Shown here in pieces: positions 1 through 10,410 of a stretch of DNA of 64,000 bases. Position 1 is the first letter of the stretch. Each line of letters starts with the position of its first letter. The DNA comes from Geranomyces variabilis (taxonomy: Eukaryota > Chytridiomycota > Chytridiomycetes > Spizellomycetales > Powellomycetaceae), in contig JADGJP010000039.1 of the NCBI GenBank assembly GCA_027603065.1, forward strand, positions 162,253-226,252. Direction: 5' to 3'. Position numbers and translations under genes: made by a program. Under the pieces are notes generated by a model. The model was not told the DNA's origin and searched no databases. It saw only the letters and a list, made by a program, of their open reading frames with translations.

Positions 1-59
1 AGAAAAGAAAAGAGAAGATAAACAGCATTAACCTGGGTGCCACATGGAGCAGTGACATG

Positions 60-760
60 CCGAAGTAGCAAATTCAAAGACATTCCCGCAGCTGATACTG
101 AGATACAGGTACTACAAGTTCCCCGCGCTCAACGGACAAGGCCTCCTCCTTCGAGTGAGTCCCTGCCAGACCAAGGCTATACAACGCCTACAACGCCTTC
201 AGTCCATCAGCTGTTTTTGGGTTCCCGCCAGCCAGACCGGGCTACAGGTACTACTAGTTCCCCATGCTTCAGCGGATAGGGAGAGCCTCATGGCACCCCT
301 TACCGACCAAGTGTCACGTAAGCTTTACATTATGCAGCAAACCAGCTCAATGAAGGGATAGCAATTGGTGTTCAATGCCAGTTCTCACACCGAGCTGCGT
401 GAAGCCTTATCCCAGCCTGCGCACAAGCTTTTTTTCGGGACGAGCCTCACGGTAGCTTTGCAAAACGCAGCGAAACAACTTAATGATCAGATAATTTCCC
501 TGACCCTAAGCTGCGCGAGGCCTGACCCCCGGCGCTCCACTCCAAACGGAACGCCACAAGCGTGATTACAAGCCTTTTTTCGGTTCGAACAAGCTCCACA
601 TCAGCTTTGCATTACGCAGCGAAACAGCCCAATAATCAGATATCCACTGGGTTTTGACAGTGCGCCTCATGTCCCTTCCGTTTCAATGCTGACACTGAGC
701 TGTGTGAGTGTCCGAAGCCACCGGCTTGCAAACAGGCTTTTTTTTCGGGCTCTCTGACGG
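60..760. repeat. Degenerate tandem satellite, unit about 145-175 bp
   Basis: Blocks recur with drift. The stretch around 101-136 matches 242-277 (an ACAGGTACTAC core followed by GTTCCCC). The stretch 425-492 matches 569-641: AAGC plus a T-run plus CGG, then GCTTTGCA, ACGCAGCGAAACA, and a final AATCAGATA. A weaker copy starts near 318 and another T-run copy near 743. Spacing between copies is 144 to about 174 bp. I see no credible gene in the first 950 bases; the short open frames here run through the repeat. Confidence 0.7.
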
Positions 761-955
761 CGGGCTTTTGGTATTGCAAACAGAGTGGAGTCTCACCTTC
801 AAATGCGTCGTCGAGTCAAGGGCACGTAGTGGGCGTGGCTCACAGTCTACGGATTGGAAGTTGCCTGCTATGGATGGAGGCGTTAATCAGCCAAAAACGC
901 GGATCGAACTTTTGCCTTAAGATACACACGCGTCGTTTGCACTATACAGGCCGCC

Positions 956-2016
956 TTGTCCATTCCAATGCCAGAACTGCCCAAAGTACCTGACATCAAA
1001 GATTTCATCGAGCAAAAAAAATCTTTCGATGATTTTGTCGAAGCCAGAAGACAATCGTTAAAAGATCTGCTGCAAATTGATGGCACTTCCCTGAGCAAAA
1101 CAAAGCAGTCACAACTGGCAGCGCGTCTCCGCCATCAGGCAAAAGTTGGTGGAGTGGTAAGTATCGATAGGGTGGAATATCTCGTGTATTGTGATACAGA
1201 TGATGGCTGTCTCTGCTCTGTAGAATTCCGAAGCGTATGCCCTAAAGGCGGCGCAGTACGCGGAACTTCAAGCAGCTGAGGTGGCATTAGAACAACAACT
1301 GTCACGCCAGTGCTTCCTTCTGCAAGCGCACCGGCAAAACAGCGCCGACTTTAGAGCGGTAATTTCTGTTGATGCCGCAAGCAGCAAGAAGCGAAAACCG
1401 GCAGACACGCCCGCGGCGCGCCCCGCAAAGCGGCAAAACGCAGACAGTGTTCAAGTTCCGGTATGGAAAGGTGATCTAACTTCGCGCGAAATGTTTCTGA
1501 CAAACTTTGCTCACAGGCTGGTCTCAAAGAACATGCCCGAAGCGCCTGGGAAATGGTGGTGGGAGCAAGCAAAGAGGATCCGAAAAGGTAACTTGGGAAG
1601 GCAAGCCACATTGATAAACCAAACCTCCTAGACATTCTAAGACTATTGAATTTGCAGCTTGCTAGCGCATCGTGTATTCTGCTCGAATGTTCCATCAGAA
1701 ATCATGAAACTCTGTCCCGCACTTGTAAATACAATTGCACTGCCGCCAGCCGAGCCGAATCCTGAATGTTCTGCGCTGGGAGCTTTCGGAAAGGTATCCT
1801 TGCACTTGTAAAGAAGCAATAAGCTAAAAGCTCTTCTGACAAACGGGCATATCGCAGCTAGATCCGGCTATGTTGAAAAATGCAATCACCGAGAAGTATC
1901 CGATACATGGTCCCAGCGGGGTCATCGATTATTTAAAATGCGCGGTACAAGATTTGAACATGTCTCCGCAAGACAAGCCCGTACAAGACATTTTGCGGGT
2001 TTTCGATGAAATGTAA
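956..2016 (+). CDS. Hypothetical spliced protein (275 aa), function unknown
   Basis: Five exons join in frame: 956-1156, 1224-1587, 1632-1724, 1783-1793 and 1858-2016. All introns are GT-AG (44-67 nt); the very small fourth exon (11 nt) and the 44-nt intron are the least certain parts. The N-terminus is charged and helical (MPELPKVPDIKDFIEQKK), with a Gln/Ala-rich helical stretch in exon 2. A basic, NLS-like patch (SKKRKP ... ARPAKRQ) lies near residue 120, followed by a Trp-rich stretch. No family is recognised. A nuclear role is only suggested by the basic patch. The stop follows VFDEM. Further coding-like frames continue just downstream, so the gene could be longer. Confidence 0.55.
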
Positions 2017-2130
2017 GATTCAACTTGGCCAATTCATTCAGCCAAGCGTCGAGTCACTGGGTCACGATCAGAAACTTGACATGATCTTGCCTTAGATATC
2101 GCAAGAGAGCAAAAATCTCCTCTTTGGCAC

Positions 2131-2609
2131 ATGGGTGCAATGAGCGAACCATTGATTTCCATGTGTGGCATGCTTTCTATGGCTTGCTTGACGGTCCTTC
2201 CAATGGGTTCCTTGTTCATTAGTAAGTTTTGAATAGGGTGCATTACAAAGGCTTTGGCTTTGGCTGACCAGCCTCAGTGGGGAGAGCCGATGCGAGAGCA
2301 GGGAATTAGAGTCAGATGTGGAGAGCAATCTGGATTTTTTGCTGGTAAGCATATTTCCCGTCGATATGAACTGTGCCAGACTATTAACCCTTTTAATACT
2401 GACAGGTCAACGCAAGGGGGCTTGGCCGGCGCGGCGACGAGCTAGCGCTAGGGGAATCCGTTGGAAGTCGCGTCATCCAGTCGGCAGAAGCCCAAAGCAA
2501 GATCATGCGTGCTGCCCTGAACGCGCGTGACCTCTGTTTGAGAAAAGTATCGGAACTCATTGCCAGAGGCACGGCCTCATGTGCGCATACCATTAGCGAT
2601 TCAAAGTAA
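2131..2609 (+). CDS. Hypothetical spliced small protein (109 aa)
   Basis: Exons 2131-2221, 2310-2344 and 2406-2609 join in frame through two canonical GTAAG...AG introns of 88 and 61 nt. The first exon is Met/Leu-rich and the last is charged (for example RGLGRRGDELALGESVGS). Coding-like sequence in the same frame runs upstream of the chosen ATG to about 2080, where it meets a stop. A different frame at 2042-2090 also looks coding. The region may therefore be one larger gene, joined to the neighbour ending at 2016, that carries a frameshift or an unrecognised short intron. No family is recognised. Confidence 0.4.
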
Positions 2610-2619
2610 CAGTTGCGCC

Positions 2620-3215
2620 ATGATCTTCGAAGTCCGGCATTTATTTGCAAATGCTGTCGTTGCAACCTTCATGGGCTCGTTCCGGAATCCTGTGCTTGTC
2701 TCTGACGCGGACTCGGTGACCGAAACCATCGTAGGGATTCGTCTTTTTAACAGTGCACATGTACGTATGTCTGAGGCAAAAAACGCTTGTGGGCATGGCT
2801 CTGACTGAATCGATTTTAGAACATGGCTAGAATGACAGCAGGGTTGGAGAGGAAAGCAATTGCACCAAGCCCGGCCGCCGCCAACCTGCCAATGTCCAGC
2901 AAAAGGTCGACAGAGCCCCCTGAGGTTTTACAATGGGAAGAGGTAAGCGGTTCCCGGACTGCTAAAGTGGTACATTTTGCAACCCGCTAAAATTTCATTT
3001 AGCCCCTTTCGCCAACCCCAAAACAGCGAGCTAAAACAACCACATCACCGACGGCGCAAGCGGAAGTATTAGCACTGAAGGCACGCGCGGAAGCACAGAA
3101 GCCACGCACTCAAGTTTTTTCAGCACCAAAGGCGCGGCCAAAAGTGTGCGAATTCTTCTTAAAGAAACGCTGCCATTTCGGGGTTCGATGCAAAAATCTG
3201 CACTCTAAGCAATAG
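2620..3215 (+). CDS. CCCH zinc-finger protein (158 aa)
   Basis: Exons 2620-2760, 2820-2942 and 3003-3215 join in frame. The introns are a GTACGT...TTTTAG intron with a CTGAC branch-like site (59 nt) and a GTAAGC...TTTAG intron (60 nt). The C-terminus holds one CCCH-type zinc finger with spacing C-x7-C-x5-C-x3-H (CEFFLKKRCHFGVRCKNLH), followed at once by the stop. CCCH fingers usually bind single-stranded RNA. The middle is Pro/Ala/Lys-rich and probably disordered. The start is the first ATG in the open frame after the stop at 2607-2609. It could instead be the 3' end of the gene just upstream. Confidence 0.6.
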
Positions 3216-3479
3216 TGTCGGTATATTTCCATGTATGATGTTTATAATGTTGTGTATTATGTGTGTCTGTGAAATGCGATGTAAAACATGTTAGTCCTTT
3301 TCAAGTCCAGCAAGTATGAGACAGATATCCGGCACATCTCGCAATATCCTCGTTACAAACGGGCGTGCACTCGTTCCCCGCAAGCCAACAACTTATGTGC
3401 GACTGCACATCCGACAATTTGCGCAAAACGGCAAACTCAATCGATCCGAACCGCCAAGCAGGCGGTCTGCCACCCTGCG
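3216..3479. other. Intergenic, no gene seen
   Basis: AT-rich stretch directly after the CCCH gene, containing TTATAATG-like sequence and the likely 3' ends of the two convergent genes. I find nothing else here. Confidence 0.4.
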
Positions 3480-4655
3480 TTACTTGAATGATGCGATCGT
3501 CGTCGCCTGCACTATCGGGAAGCGGCTCGGTGTGCCCGTCACCAAAGACCATTTGATTAATGCGATAGTCGTCGCCTGCACTATCGGGAAGCGAGATGTT
3601 GCGGAAAGCCTTGTCGGCTGCCGAATATACTCGTACCGCCGGTCGGACGGCGTAGGTGGCGATGACGATGCTGAGTAAGGTTTGTTGAAAGGCGGCGAAA
3701 AGAGTGCGTAGCTTCTGAACGCGGCCGAAACGTGGGTGTACCCACCGCTAACCTCAGTGACTTTTTTCAAGAGCGGTTTCTTGGCAGTCGTCCATGTGTA
3801 GACATTGCCTGCGCGAGTGATGGCAACTGTGAACCCTTCGCCGCCCGCAACTCCAGACCACGAAGCTTCCATGCCTTCACCGGGAGCTTCAATAAACGTG
3901 GGGATGTCGTCGGCCGCGCTCTTCCATTGCAAAATGCGTCCCCGAGAGGTCAGAGCAAGGCCATGGGTCCAACCTCCCGCAACGTGAACAACAGTCTCGC
4001 CGACGGTCAAGCCATCTGTAATCGCACGCTGGGGTTCCTCGTTGGCGTCCTGCGTCCAATACACTTTGTGATCATTGCTTAACAAAATGCAGAAATCCCT
4101 GCCTCCTGAAATCTGACGAGCGCGTAGGTGATCACCCGCGAGTCGTCTTGGGGGGAACTGTGACGTGCTCCACTCCGCGATGCGGCCCCAAGCAAACACG
4201 ACACCCGTCCGCGTTCGCGCGACCATACCCCAGCCCAAAACCACGACCTGAACTATGCATTCGGCGGCAGCCAGGCCGTAAACCCGTCCAGGCAACGTGC
4301 CTGGTACAACGGTTTCATACCCAGCTAGTTCCTTATCCTCGTCCTCGTCCTGGTCCTCGTCCTCATCATGTACCATAGTTTGACGGCCTAAAGTCCGTGA
4401 GTCCCCATTAGCGCCCCAAGTGAATAAGGCAGGACTCGTCAGGCGGGAATATAGAGTTTTCCAGCCAACAGTCCATGCGGTGAGGTTGGTGGGCAACCGA
4501 AAGTCGCGTGCGCAGAGGCATTTCCAAAGGTGGTCGTCATTACACGCAGTGTGCAGCCTGCGACTGCATCGAGACAGCCGAGCGAGGTCTGCAGCTGAGG
4601 AGTGTTGCGGGATGCCCGCGAGAACCTCGCCTGGTAGGCTCAGCAACATCGCCAT
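3480..4655 (-). CDS. F-box plus RCC1-repeat protein (about 391 aa)
   Basis: The frame is open for 463 codons. I start at the ATG at 4655 because the F-box begins directly after it (MAMLLSLPGEVLAGI ... LSRCSRRLHTACNDDHLWKCLC). RCC1-type beta-propeller repeats follow: LFTWGANGDSRTLGR, VFAWGRIAEWS, and two GG-(W/E) blocks (VAGGWTHGLALTSRGRILQW and VAGGEGFTVAITRAGNVYTW). F-box proteins recruit substrates to SCF ubiquitin ligases, and an F-box plus RCC1 layout is known in fungi (for example Saf1 of yeast). An acidic DEDEDQDEDED tract interrupts the first propeller blade. The C-terminal tail carries an exact-length 23-residue duplication. No intron is needed. Confidence 0.8.
   Translation of the reverse strand: MAMLLSLPGEVLAGIPQHSSAADLARLSRCSRRLHTACNDDHLWKCLCARDFRLPTNLTAWTVGWKTLYSRLTSPALFTWGANGDSRTLGRQTMVHDEDEDQDEDEDKELAGYETVVPGTLPGRVYGLAAAECIVQVVVLGWGMVARTRTGVVFAWGRIAEWSTSQFPPRRLAGDHLRARQISGGRDFCILLSNDHKVYWTQDANEEPQRAITDGLTVGETVVHVAGGWTHGLALTSRGRILQWKSAADDIPTFIEAPGEGMEASWSGVAGGEGFTVAITRAGNVYTWTTAKKPLLKKVTEVSGGYTHVSAAFRSYALFSPPFNKPYSASSSPPTPSDRRYEYIRQPTRLSATSRFPIVQATTIALIKWSLVTGTPSRFPIVQATTIASFK
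3490..3594. repeat. 69-bp in-frame tandem duplication in the F-box/RCC1 gene tail
   Basis: A 32-bp block (GCGATCGTCGTCGCCTGCAC...) at about 3492 recurs at 3561 with one mismatch. The period of 69 bp is 23 codons, so both copies read SRFPIVQATTIA on the minus strand and the frame is kept. Confidence 0.85.
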
Positions 4656-5613
4656 TTGTGCGAACAACTTGAAGAACGCGTGTAGCTCCGCATCTGCAAT
4701 CACAATTGCGTGTCCATGGTACCGTATTAGTTGACGGACGCCCGACTGAGCTGCCCCGCCCTGCGTGCAACCAAGGCGTTGATGGATACAAGCTCCTCGC
4801 GGAGCCTTCGCCAGAACCGATTTGGGAGGAGGGCTTGCATGCAGATGTAGTACCACCCCGGGTTTCGTCAATAGGTACGAACGCTTTTACTGCATTCGCG
4901 TTGTGCTCTTTGTTTCTCCTTTGGGTCGAGTTCAGGAACACGCTCCCAGCTCCATCGCCAGTCGGAAGTTGGCAGCGCCCGCACGCGAGCGTTTGACGGT
5001 AAAAGCTCAACTTGGCAAGCTGGAAAATACGGAGTCTTGTTATTTGACATCTTCAGACGAGTGCTAAGTGAACTAAAGGGTGCGATGCTGGTTGGTGAAA
5101 TCGTCTTGATGGCCTTTTGGACTTCCCTGCTCCCTCATTAGGTGTTAAGAAAGCCTGCATCCGAATACACGGATTCCTGGCGCACAGATTACGATTTAGT
5201 TCAACCATTGGACTTTAGGTGCTACCATTTCCCATGATCTGCAGTTTGCGATGCTGAAGTTGCTTCTGCCCTCTGCGAGGCCTGGTATCGTGCCGCGACA
5301 TGTCACCTTAATCCCTGGACGGCACGCGGCCCCCTCCAAGGGTTAGGAGAAAAAAGCCTCAGAAGGACGTTTGGCCGAACTGTTAAAGATGTTTATGACT
5401 TGTTTACAGCCGAAAACGGCATCTCAAGGCCTACGTTGTGGCTGAAGCAAGAAACCATGTTCTACCCTTCCGGCACCGTGCGGCCACAAATGCAAGTCTG
5501 CCCATGGTGACCGTTTCGAAAGGGGCGTTGTAATTGATGTTGCATTGTTGGCCGAAATCAAAGTCCTTCTCGCCTTTGAGAGTGGCAACGCCGCTCTACA
5601 TGACAAATCCCTA
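4656..5613. other. Intergenic region with no supported gene
   Basis: Contains the promoter side of the F-box/RCC1 gene. Open frames up to 156 codons are present but show no domain, biased composition or splice-site support, and most are antisense to the gene or random. I see nothing convincing from 5060 to 5600. Confidence 0.35.
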
Positions 5614-6131
5614 TTACTGACTCGTACATCCTGGGAAGATCGATGATGGTTTCGGGCCATGCACGACCTCCGTAGACTGAGGGTTCGATGCATCCAGCCG
5701 AACCCTTTTGGCTACGGGCGATTTAGCAGCTCCGGATTTTCCAAATGGGCTTGGGATCACGGCTGCCTGCATTGTTGGCACGTTGTTGTCGGAATGGTAT
5801 CGGACAATGTCCCACGTACTCGCGTCGCATGAGCTCAACTTTGTCGGGCTTGATTACGAGGAAGAGGCCAAGGAACACTTACAGTCGCCGGCGAATGGTC
5901 GAGGGCCTTATAACCACGTAGTCCCCGTCCATGGTGAACCTGATTTCCCTGGTATCCACTTCAAAGGCTTTGTGGCAATCATCCCAGGCTTGGATGCCAT
6001 AGCTGACCTTCAAGCTTCGACCGGAATCTCCAACAACGACGCGCATCTTTGGGTTGGCGTCGCCCGCAGCCGATGGGTGTGGATAGCAGTCAGCATCACC
6101 GTTGATCGCAAGCTGCGGCTCTTTGAAAGTG
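5614..6131 (-). CDS. Hypothetical protein, possibly 3' exons of the helicase-like gene
   Basis: Two exons, 6131-5883 and 5833-5614, join in frame across a 49-nt GTAAGT...GAG intron. The first reads PQLAINGDADCYPHPSAAG and continues through SYGIQAWDDCHKAFEVDTR. The second ends with a basic PVAKRVRLD motif that resembles a nuclear localisation signal, then the stop at 5614. The frame is the same as the helicase fragment upstream, separated only by the TGA at 6132-6134. It may be the C-terminal part of that gene, with an intron or nonsense codon between. No family is recognised. Confidence 0.4.
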
Positions 6132-6134
6132 GCT

Positions 6135-6830
6135 GTTCAGCACTTGTACAATTTAGGAGGCGGTTGAATGATGGCCGTTCGGTAAGGCGACGCCAGCGGT
6201 GTGGGAACTTTGAAGTTCGGCGACGCCACCTTTTCCAGACTTTTCCCTTTGGCCACGTATCTGAAGAATCTAGGATGGCGGTCTTGAGCTGCATAGTTGA
6301 AGAGCCGGGCAAAACTTGGCGACTTCGCAGCGTATAGATTGATGTCTCCCACAAAGCAAATGCCGTGCTTGCTCCTCGTGAGCATAACATACGCCCGACG
6401 TTCTTCCGTGACAAAGCCTATTCCGCCGGCCAGCTTGTTGGTGTCCGGATCCCATTCGCCCGAGCGCACACCGGAAATCAGGATCCTGTCACACACGACG
6501 AGGGTCACCAGCCTAAGTGAGGATGCCGCGGTCACCTGGTTTCGCCGATCATGATGCCGGCTGTAAACTGCTTGCGCCAGCTCGACAAGGCGCGTAACCC
6601 CACCGAGCCTCTGGTACATGTGGGTCTTCCCGGTGCCAGCCTTGGCGTCCACATGTACCAGAGGCTCGGTGGGGTTGAGCGCCTTGTCGAGGAGCAGCTT
6701 CTGATCCGCTGAAAGCTTGGACGAGTGGTGAAGCTGGGGGCGATGATTGACCGCAAGCTGCCGGTGTTGGTCCCTGATCTGAGCGCAGAAGACGTCAAGG
6801 ACGCCAAAGGTTGATCTGTCTGCAAGGTCT
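6135..6830 (-). pseudogene. Broken superfamily 1 (UPF1/AAA_12-like) helicase
   Basis: Reading downwards, the frame gives KLLLDKALNPTEPLVHVDAK followed by AGTGKT, a Walker A (motif I) site. Soon after comes the C-terminal helicase block GFVTEERRAYVMLTRSKHG plus ICFVGD, matching motifs V-VI of SF1 helicases. Everything that should lie between (motifs Ia to IV, normally well over 150 residues) is missing, replaced by a turn into an inverted repeat. The gene cannot make a working motor as it stands. Such helicases come from cellular UPF1-like genes or mobile elements; I cannot tell which. The upstream N-terminal frame (STFGVLDVFCAQIRDQHRQL) is coding-like to about 6830. Confidence 0.65.
6581..6691. 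repeat. Large inverted repeat: 43-nt arms, 25-nt loop
   Basis: Arms at 6581-6623 and 6649-6691 are complementary at 41 of 43 positions; the inner 28 nt (CCACCGAGCCTCTGGTACAT and flanks) pair perfectly. The 25-nt loop encodes the Walker A motif of the helicase fragment. The structure could extrude as a cruciform. Confidence 0.9.
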
Positions 6831-6969
6831 TCGAGCTTCCTTGTTGACCAAACAGGCTGTTGCTGGCTCCTCCTGGAGCAGACGCGGTCCGTGCCGGGCC
6901 TTCCTCCGACGCCAGCTCGTACGCTTCGGCCAGCTCGTAGTCATCCATGGCGGGATGGGGAGTGGTGGA

Positions 6970-7180
6970 GGGGAAAGGTGCGGCCTGAGATGAGATGGAG
7001 ATGGAGAGGGGGGGGGTTGGGGGTGCAAGGGGAGGAGTATATAGGTACGGCCTGAGACAACCTGAGATGACGAGACGGCCAACCTGAGATGACGAGATGG
7101 AGACGACGGCCTGAGACAACGTGAGATGACGAGATGGAGGTGACGGCCTGAGACAACCTGAGACAACCTGAGACCAGGAT
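6970..7180. repeat. Minisatellite of CCTGAGAYRA / GACGAGATGGAG units
   Basis: Short units CCTGAGACAA and CCTGAGATGACGAGATGGAG alternate about ten times. A G-run (nine Gs) lies just left, near 7007. It sits in the presumed 5' region of the broken helicase. Long minus-strand frames here are repeat translations rich in SGCLRPS, not a gene. Confidence 0.8.
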
Positions 7181-7519
7181 GTGAGTTGGAGAGCGCACCC
7201 CGCACTGCCTGTGTGCGCCTCGTCATCGATGTATGCGGCGCGGAAAACGTGGAGCTTGCGTTTCTCGAGCGCAGCGAAGGGCCAAACGCGGTGCCTAATC
7301 GACAAATGCTGGACGATAGCAACAAAGTAGCCAAGGAGGGCAATTAAGCTGTCAAGTACCTGTTGCCGCAGTGCCTAGACGCGCTCGCCACGGACATTGT
7401 CCGCACCCAATTGCCGCGCCTTTTAGCTCATTAATCGAGAGAGCAACTCGAAATGGAAAGCGTCCTATTGAGAGGGGGACTGTTCTTGGATATCCGTTGC
7501 GCGAGATCAAGAGCGCCGC

Positions 7520-7640
7520 CTCGATGGAATCCGGGTTTTTTGGGCGGTCCGGGTTTTTTGACGGCAAACCCGGGACCCAGACGTGTCCGGGACGGGTCTC
7601 TGGCGCGACCGGGAAACCCGGGCCCGAGTGGCAGCCCTAG
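7520..7640. repeat. CCGGG-rich short direct repeats
   Basis: GGTCCGGGTTTTTTGGGCGG-like blocks and CCCGGGA/ACCCGGG motifs recur in both orientations just upstream of the secreted protein gene. The repeated (C/G)CCGGG cores could form local hairpins. Confidence 0.45.
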
Positions 7641-7794
7641 TCTTACAGGGGTCGTATCACCGGTAACCATGAATATAGAGGTTTGTCCGGGTGGGTATTG
7701 CGACCCCTTGCCTTATCCAATCCAACCGCGCGATGAACTTTTTTCTGACAGCGACCGCGAAACTCCTCTCTTGGTCTTCCGCTCACATATTCAA

Positions 7795-9354
7795 ATGTCA
7801 CTACCGGCCACACTTTTTCGTCTTGCCATCGTTACATTTGCGGTTGCCGCGGCTCAGTCGACAACCACGACCACAGCGCTCACAGAAACAGCAACGGCAA
7901 CGACGACGGCAACACCTACCGCCGACTGCACCAAAACAGCCATTGACTCTTTCGCGCGAATCGGACTCAATGATCTTGGCTTCACCGCAAGTGATGATGG
8001 GACTACAACGGACTATGGAGTTGCCGGAGGCGTGCTCTCACTCACTCCAGCGGCCAACGACAGTAGTTACATTTACGAGACCCTCAACTGCCTCCCTTTA
8101 ACCGGAGGCCGCTTTATCGTTTTTACGCTGCAAACCACGTCGACAATTCAATTTGTCACACAGCTGCAACCTGGGTGCGGGAGCACGACGAATCAGCGCA
8201 TCAACGGCCCGCTTGTTATTGGTGAATTTCCACAAGCAACCACATTCGCCGTCGATACCCTGTCGTATCTGACCTTAGCGGGCGCCACAAACCTTTGGGC
8301 ATTTGTGCTCACGCACATGAACACCACAGCTGGGACGGCACCATGGAGCATTTCCAACCTACTGGTGGCCAGTACTATGCCATGCAGCTACACAAATGTC
8401 ACTCTTGTCACCCAGAGCGATGTGACCCCGAATTGGACCAACTCAACCTCTGGCGTTTCCTGCAGGCGGGTCGCAGTCGACTCATTTGAGGCGTATGGAT
8501 CAAACAACTTGGTAAATAGGCGGTGTTGGATGTGGGGCTGCAACAGATTACAAGCTCATTGTTGAATGTATAGGGAGTTGATGCATCTGACGACCACACG
8601 ATGAATATGTACACGGTGGCGGATGGCCAAGTGACTATGGTGCCGAGAGCAAATGGGACTTCGTATTGGTACGAAGATATTGCTTTTGACGGCAATCCCT
8701 TTAATGTGGCGGCCACTCCTTACTTGGTCTTCTCAGTACAGACTAGCGCATCTGCGGTAAGTGATTTTGCCCTTCCATCTGAGTTATCGAAACAGGTTCC
8801 CACAATTCCCGGCTCTGACTGAGGCACCTTTTTTTGTTTTGCTGGTGTTCTAGGGTTCTTTCCAGCTCGTCGTTGAGTGCGGGCCAATCAACGGCGTGTC
8901 CCGGTTCACGCTGGCGACATTAACGCCTGGTACAACTGCAAAAAACTACGTTGTCCCGCTGGCGAGCTATTTCACGGCTACCCAGCTTGAAAATGTCATC
9001 TCGTTCAGCTGGAGGTCCTTCAAATCAGATGGCGCGTCCTCTTGGATTTTCAAGAGTGTGTCGCTCGTGAGCAACTACACCGCGTGTGAAGTGGCAAACC
9101 CGAATTTGGTGCCGCCTGCAAGCACCACCACAAGCGCAGTCGCAACCTCGACTCTGGTGCAGTCTGCAGGCACCACAGGCGGAGTCGCAACCCTGACTCT
9201 GGTGCAGTCTGCGTCTGCAAGCAGCACAAGCGGAGTGGCAACTCCGACTCTAGAGCCGTCTGGAGTGCCGTCTGGAGGCAACAAATTGTCGGTCAACACG
9301 TTTACGCTGACTTTTTGGGTTGTGGCGTTCTCCGTCCTGATGTACTCTGCATAA
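7795..9354 (+). CDS. Secreted GPI-anchored-type cell-surface protein, duplicated domain (466 aa)
   Basis: Three exons, 7795-8511, 8574-8756 and 8854-9354, join in frame through GT-AG introns of 62 and 97 nt. The start ATG opens a signal peptide (LFRLAIVTFAVAAAQ), then a Thr-rich linker. Two related domains follow: CTKTAIDSFARIGLNDLGF...SDDGT near residue 45 and CRRVAVDSFEAYGSNNLGV...SDDHT near residue 228, each with a later SxxxxVTQLQPGC / FQLVVECG element. The C-terminal part is a Ser/Thr/Ala stalk with about three repeats of SGVAT-TLVQSA. It ends in a hydrophobic tail (LTFWVVAFSVLMYSA) with no cytosolic tail, as in GPI-anchored wall proteins. Many N-glycosylation sequons support extracellular location. 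Binding function is unknown; a carbohydrate-binding role is a guess. Confidence 0.8.
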
Positions 9355-10410
9355 ATATCGTGGACCGAGTCTTGGGCGGTGAATTTAAACCTCTGAGGGA
9401 AAGCTTCGCAATGCGTGCTTCGTCGCAGGATGGGAAATGGGGCGGGGCAATTTGAGGCAAGACTGACGGGTGGCATTTTCGACAGCCTTCATTTTTGGTC
9501 ATAATAATACAGGAGCTTTTTGTTTTGCGTAGAATGTAGAGGCCGACGAGGCGTTCTTTCGGTACGAGAGGAAGACTTGCCGCTGAGATTGACAGGTACC
9601 TGTAATGTGTCTACATTGTTAAGTTGCTTAATAGGTTGTGTGTCGCGCTCACGGCAGAGACAACAAAGGCTGACTAAGCTACAAGTGGCTGTGCTAGATG
9701 GGCAACGGACAGTGCAATGGACATCGCGTCGCATGTCTGAATACCCAAGTCCATTACTCCACGCGGGAGGGCTGGTCTGGATTGCAAGCGCTCTGGAGAT
9801 GTCGGCCGACCCGCATTGTGCAAAACAACGATCGGCAGGGAAGCAGAGGACATTGATTTTACAGCTTTTTAGAGTTTTTGAATGGCTACGCGTATAGCCA
9901 TATCCGGAGGGGCTGTCGCACTTTGGCAAACTTATTAGCGTCCGCCTTTACTGCCCATGGCAGCTCCGGCACGGAAGTGTGATTGGCTATTAGTGGAAGG
10001 TACGGCCATTCAAAGTCTGCCCGCTTAACCGCCCTTTAAGCAAATTCCCTTTGTGTCAGAGCTTTGCCTGAGGCAAAATCCAGACTCGCCTTGAAAAACA
10101 AAGCCGTCAGCTGAATAGCGAGACAGTGCATCAAACATTATGTCAAAAACCCCTGGCGTGGCATATTAGCCGAAATCCTTCCGATCGTCGCGCCGCGCAA
10201 GGGCGACAGCCCAAGCTTATGCACTGCGCGCAAGGAATAATTTAGGCAAGGCACGTACAGCTCGGTTGATTTTTCATTAATCACCTCGCAAATAAGGATT
10301 TTTTGTTTCCTTGAGACCGGAGGGCCGGGGGGCGAGCCTGCACACCTGGCCTTTTGATCAAAGAGTGGTCAGCCGCCAATTCATTTGACCCTGGTTTCGG
10401 TGAACGTCTG
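9355..10410. other. No supported gene
   Basis: A 146-codon minus-strand frame (9489-9929) has no recognisable domain or signal peptide. The rest holds only short frames. Likely intergenic, including the 3' end of the surface-protein gene. Confidence 0.35.

Noticed and set aside
1359-1384. 26-nt GT...AG segment as an intron in the first gene
   Set aside because: Removing it shifts the frame into an early stop. Reading through gives a continuous NLS-like protein sequence.
5708-6337. 209-codon plus-strand frame
   Set aside because: It lies antisense to the better-supported minus-strand exons (5614-6131) and the helicase fragment, with no domain of its own.
6532-7343. Two long overlapping minus-strand frames
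   Set aside because: Their 5' halves translate the CCTGAGA minisatellite. Only the AGTGKT frame matches a known protein.
9489-9929. 146-codon minus-strand frame
   Set aside because: No signal peptide, domain, splice support or biased composition. It is Cys- and Arg-scattered like random translation.
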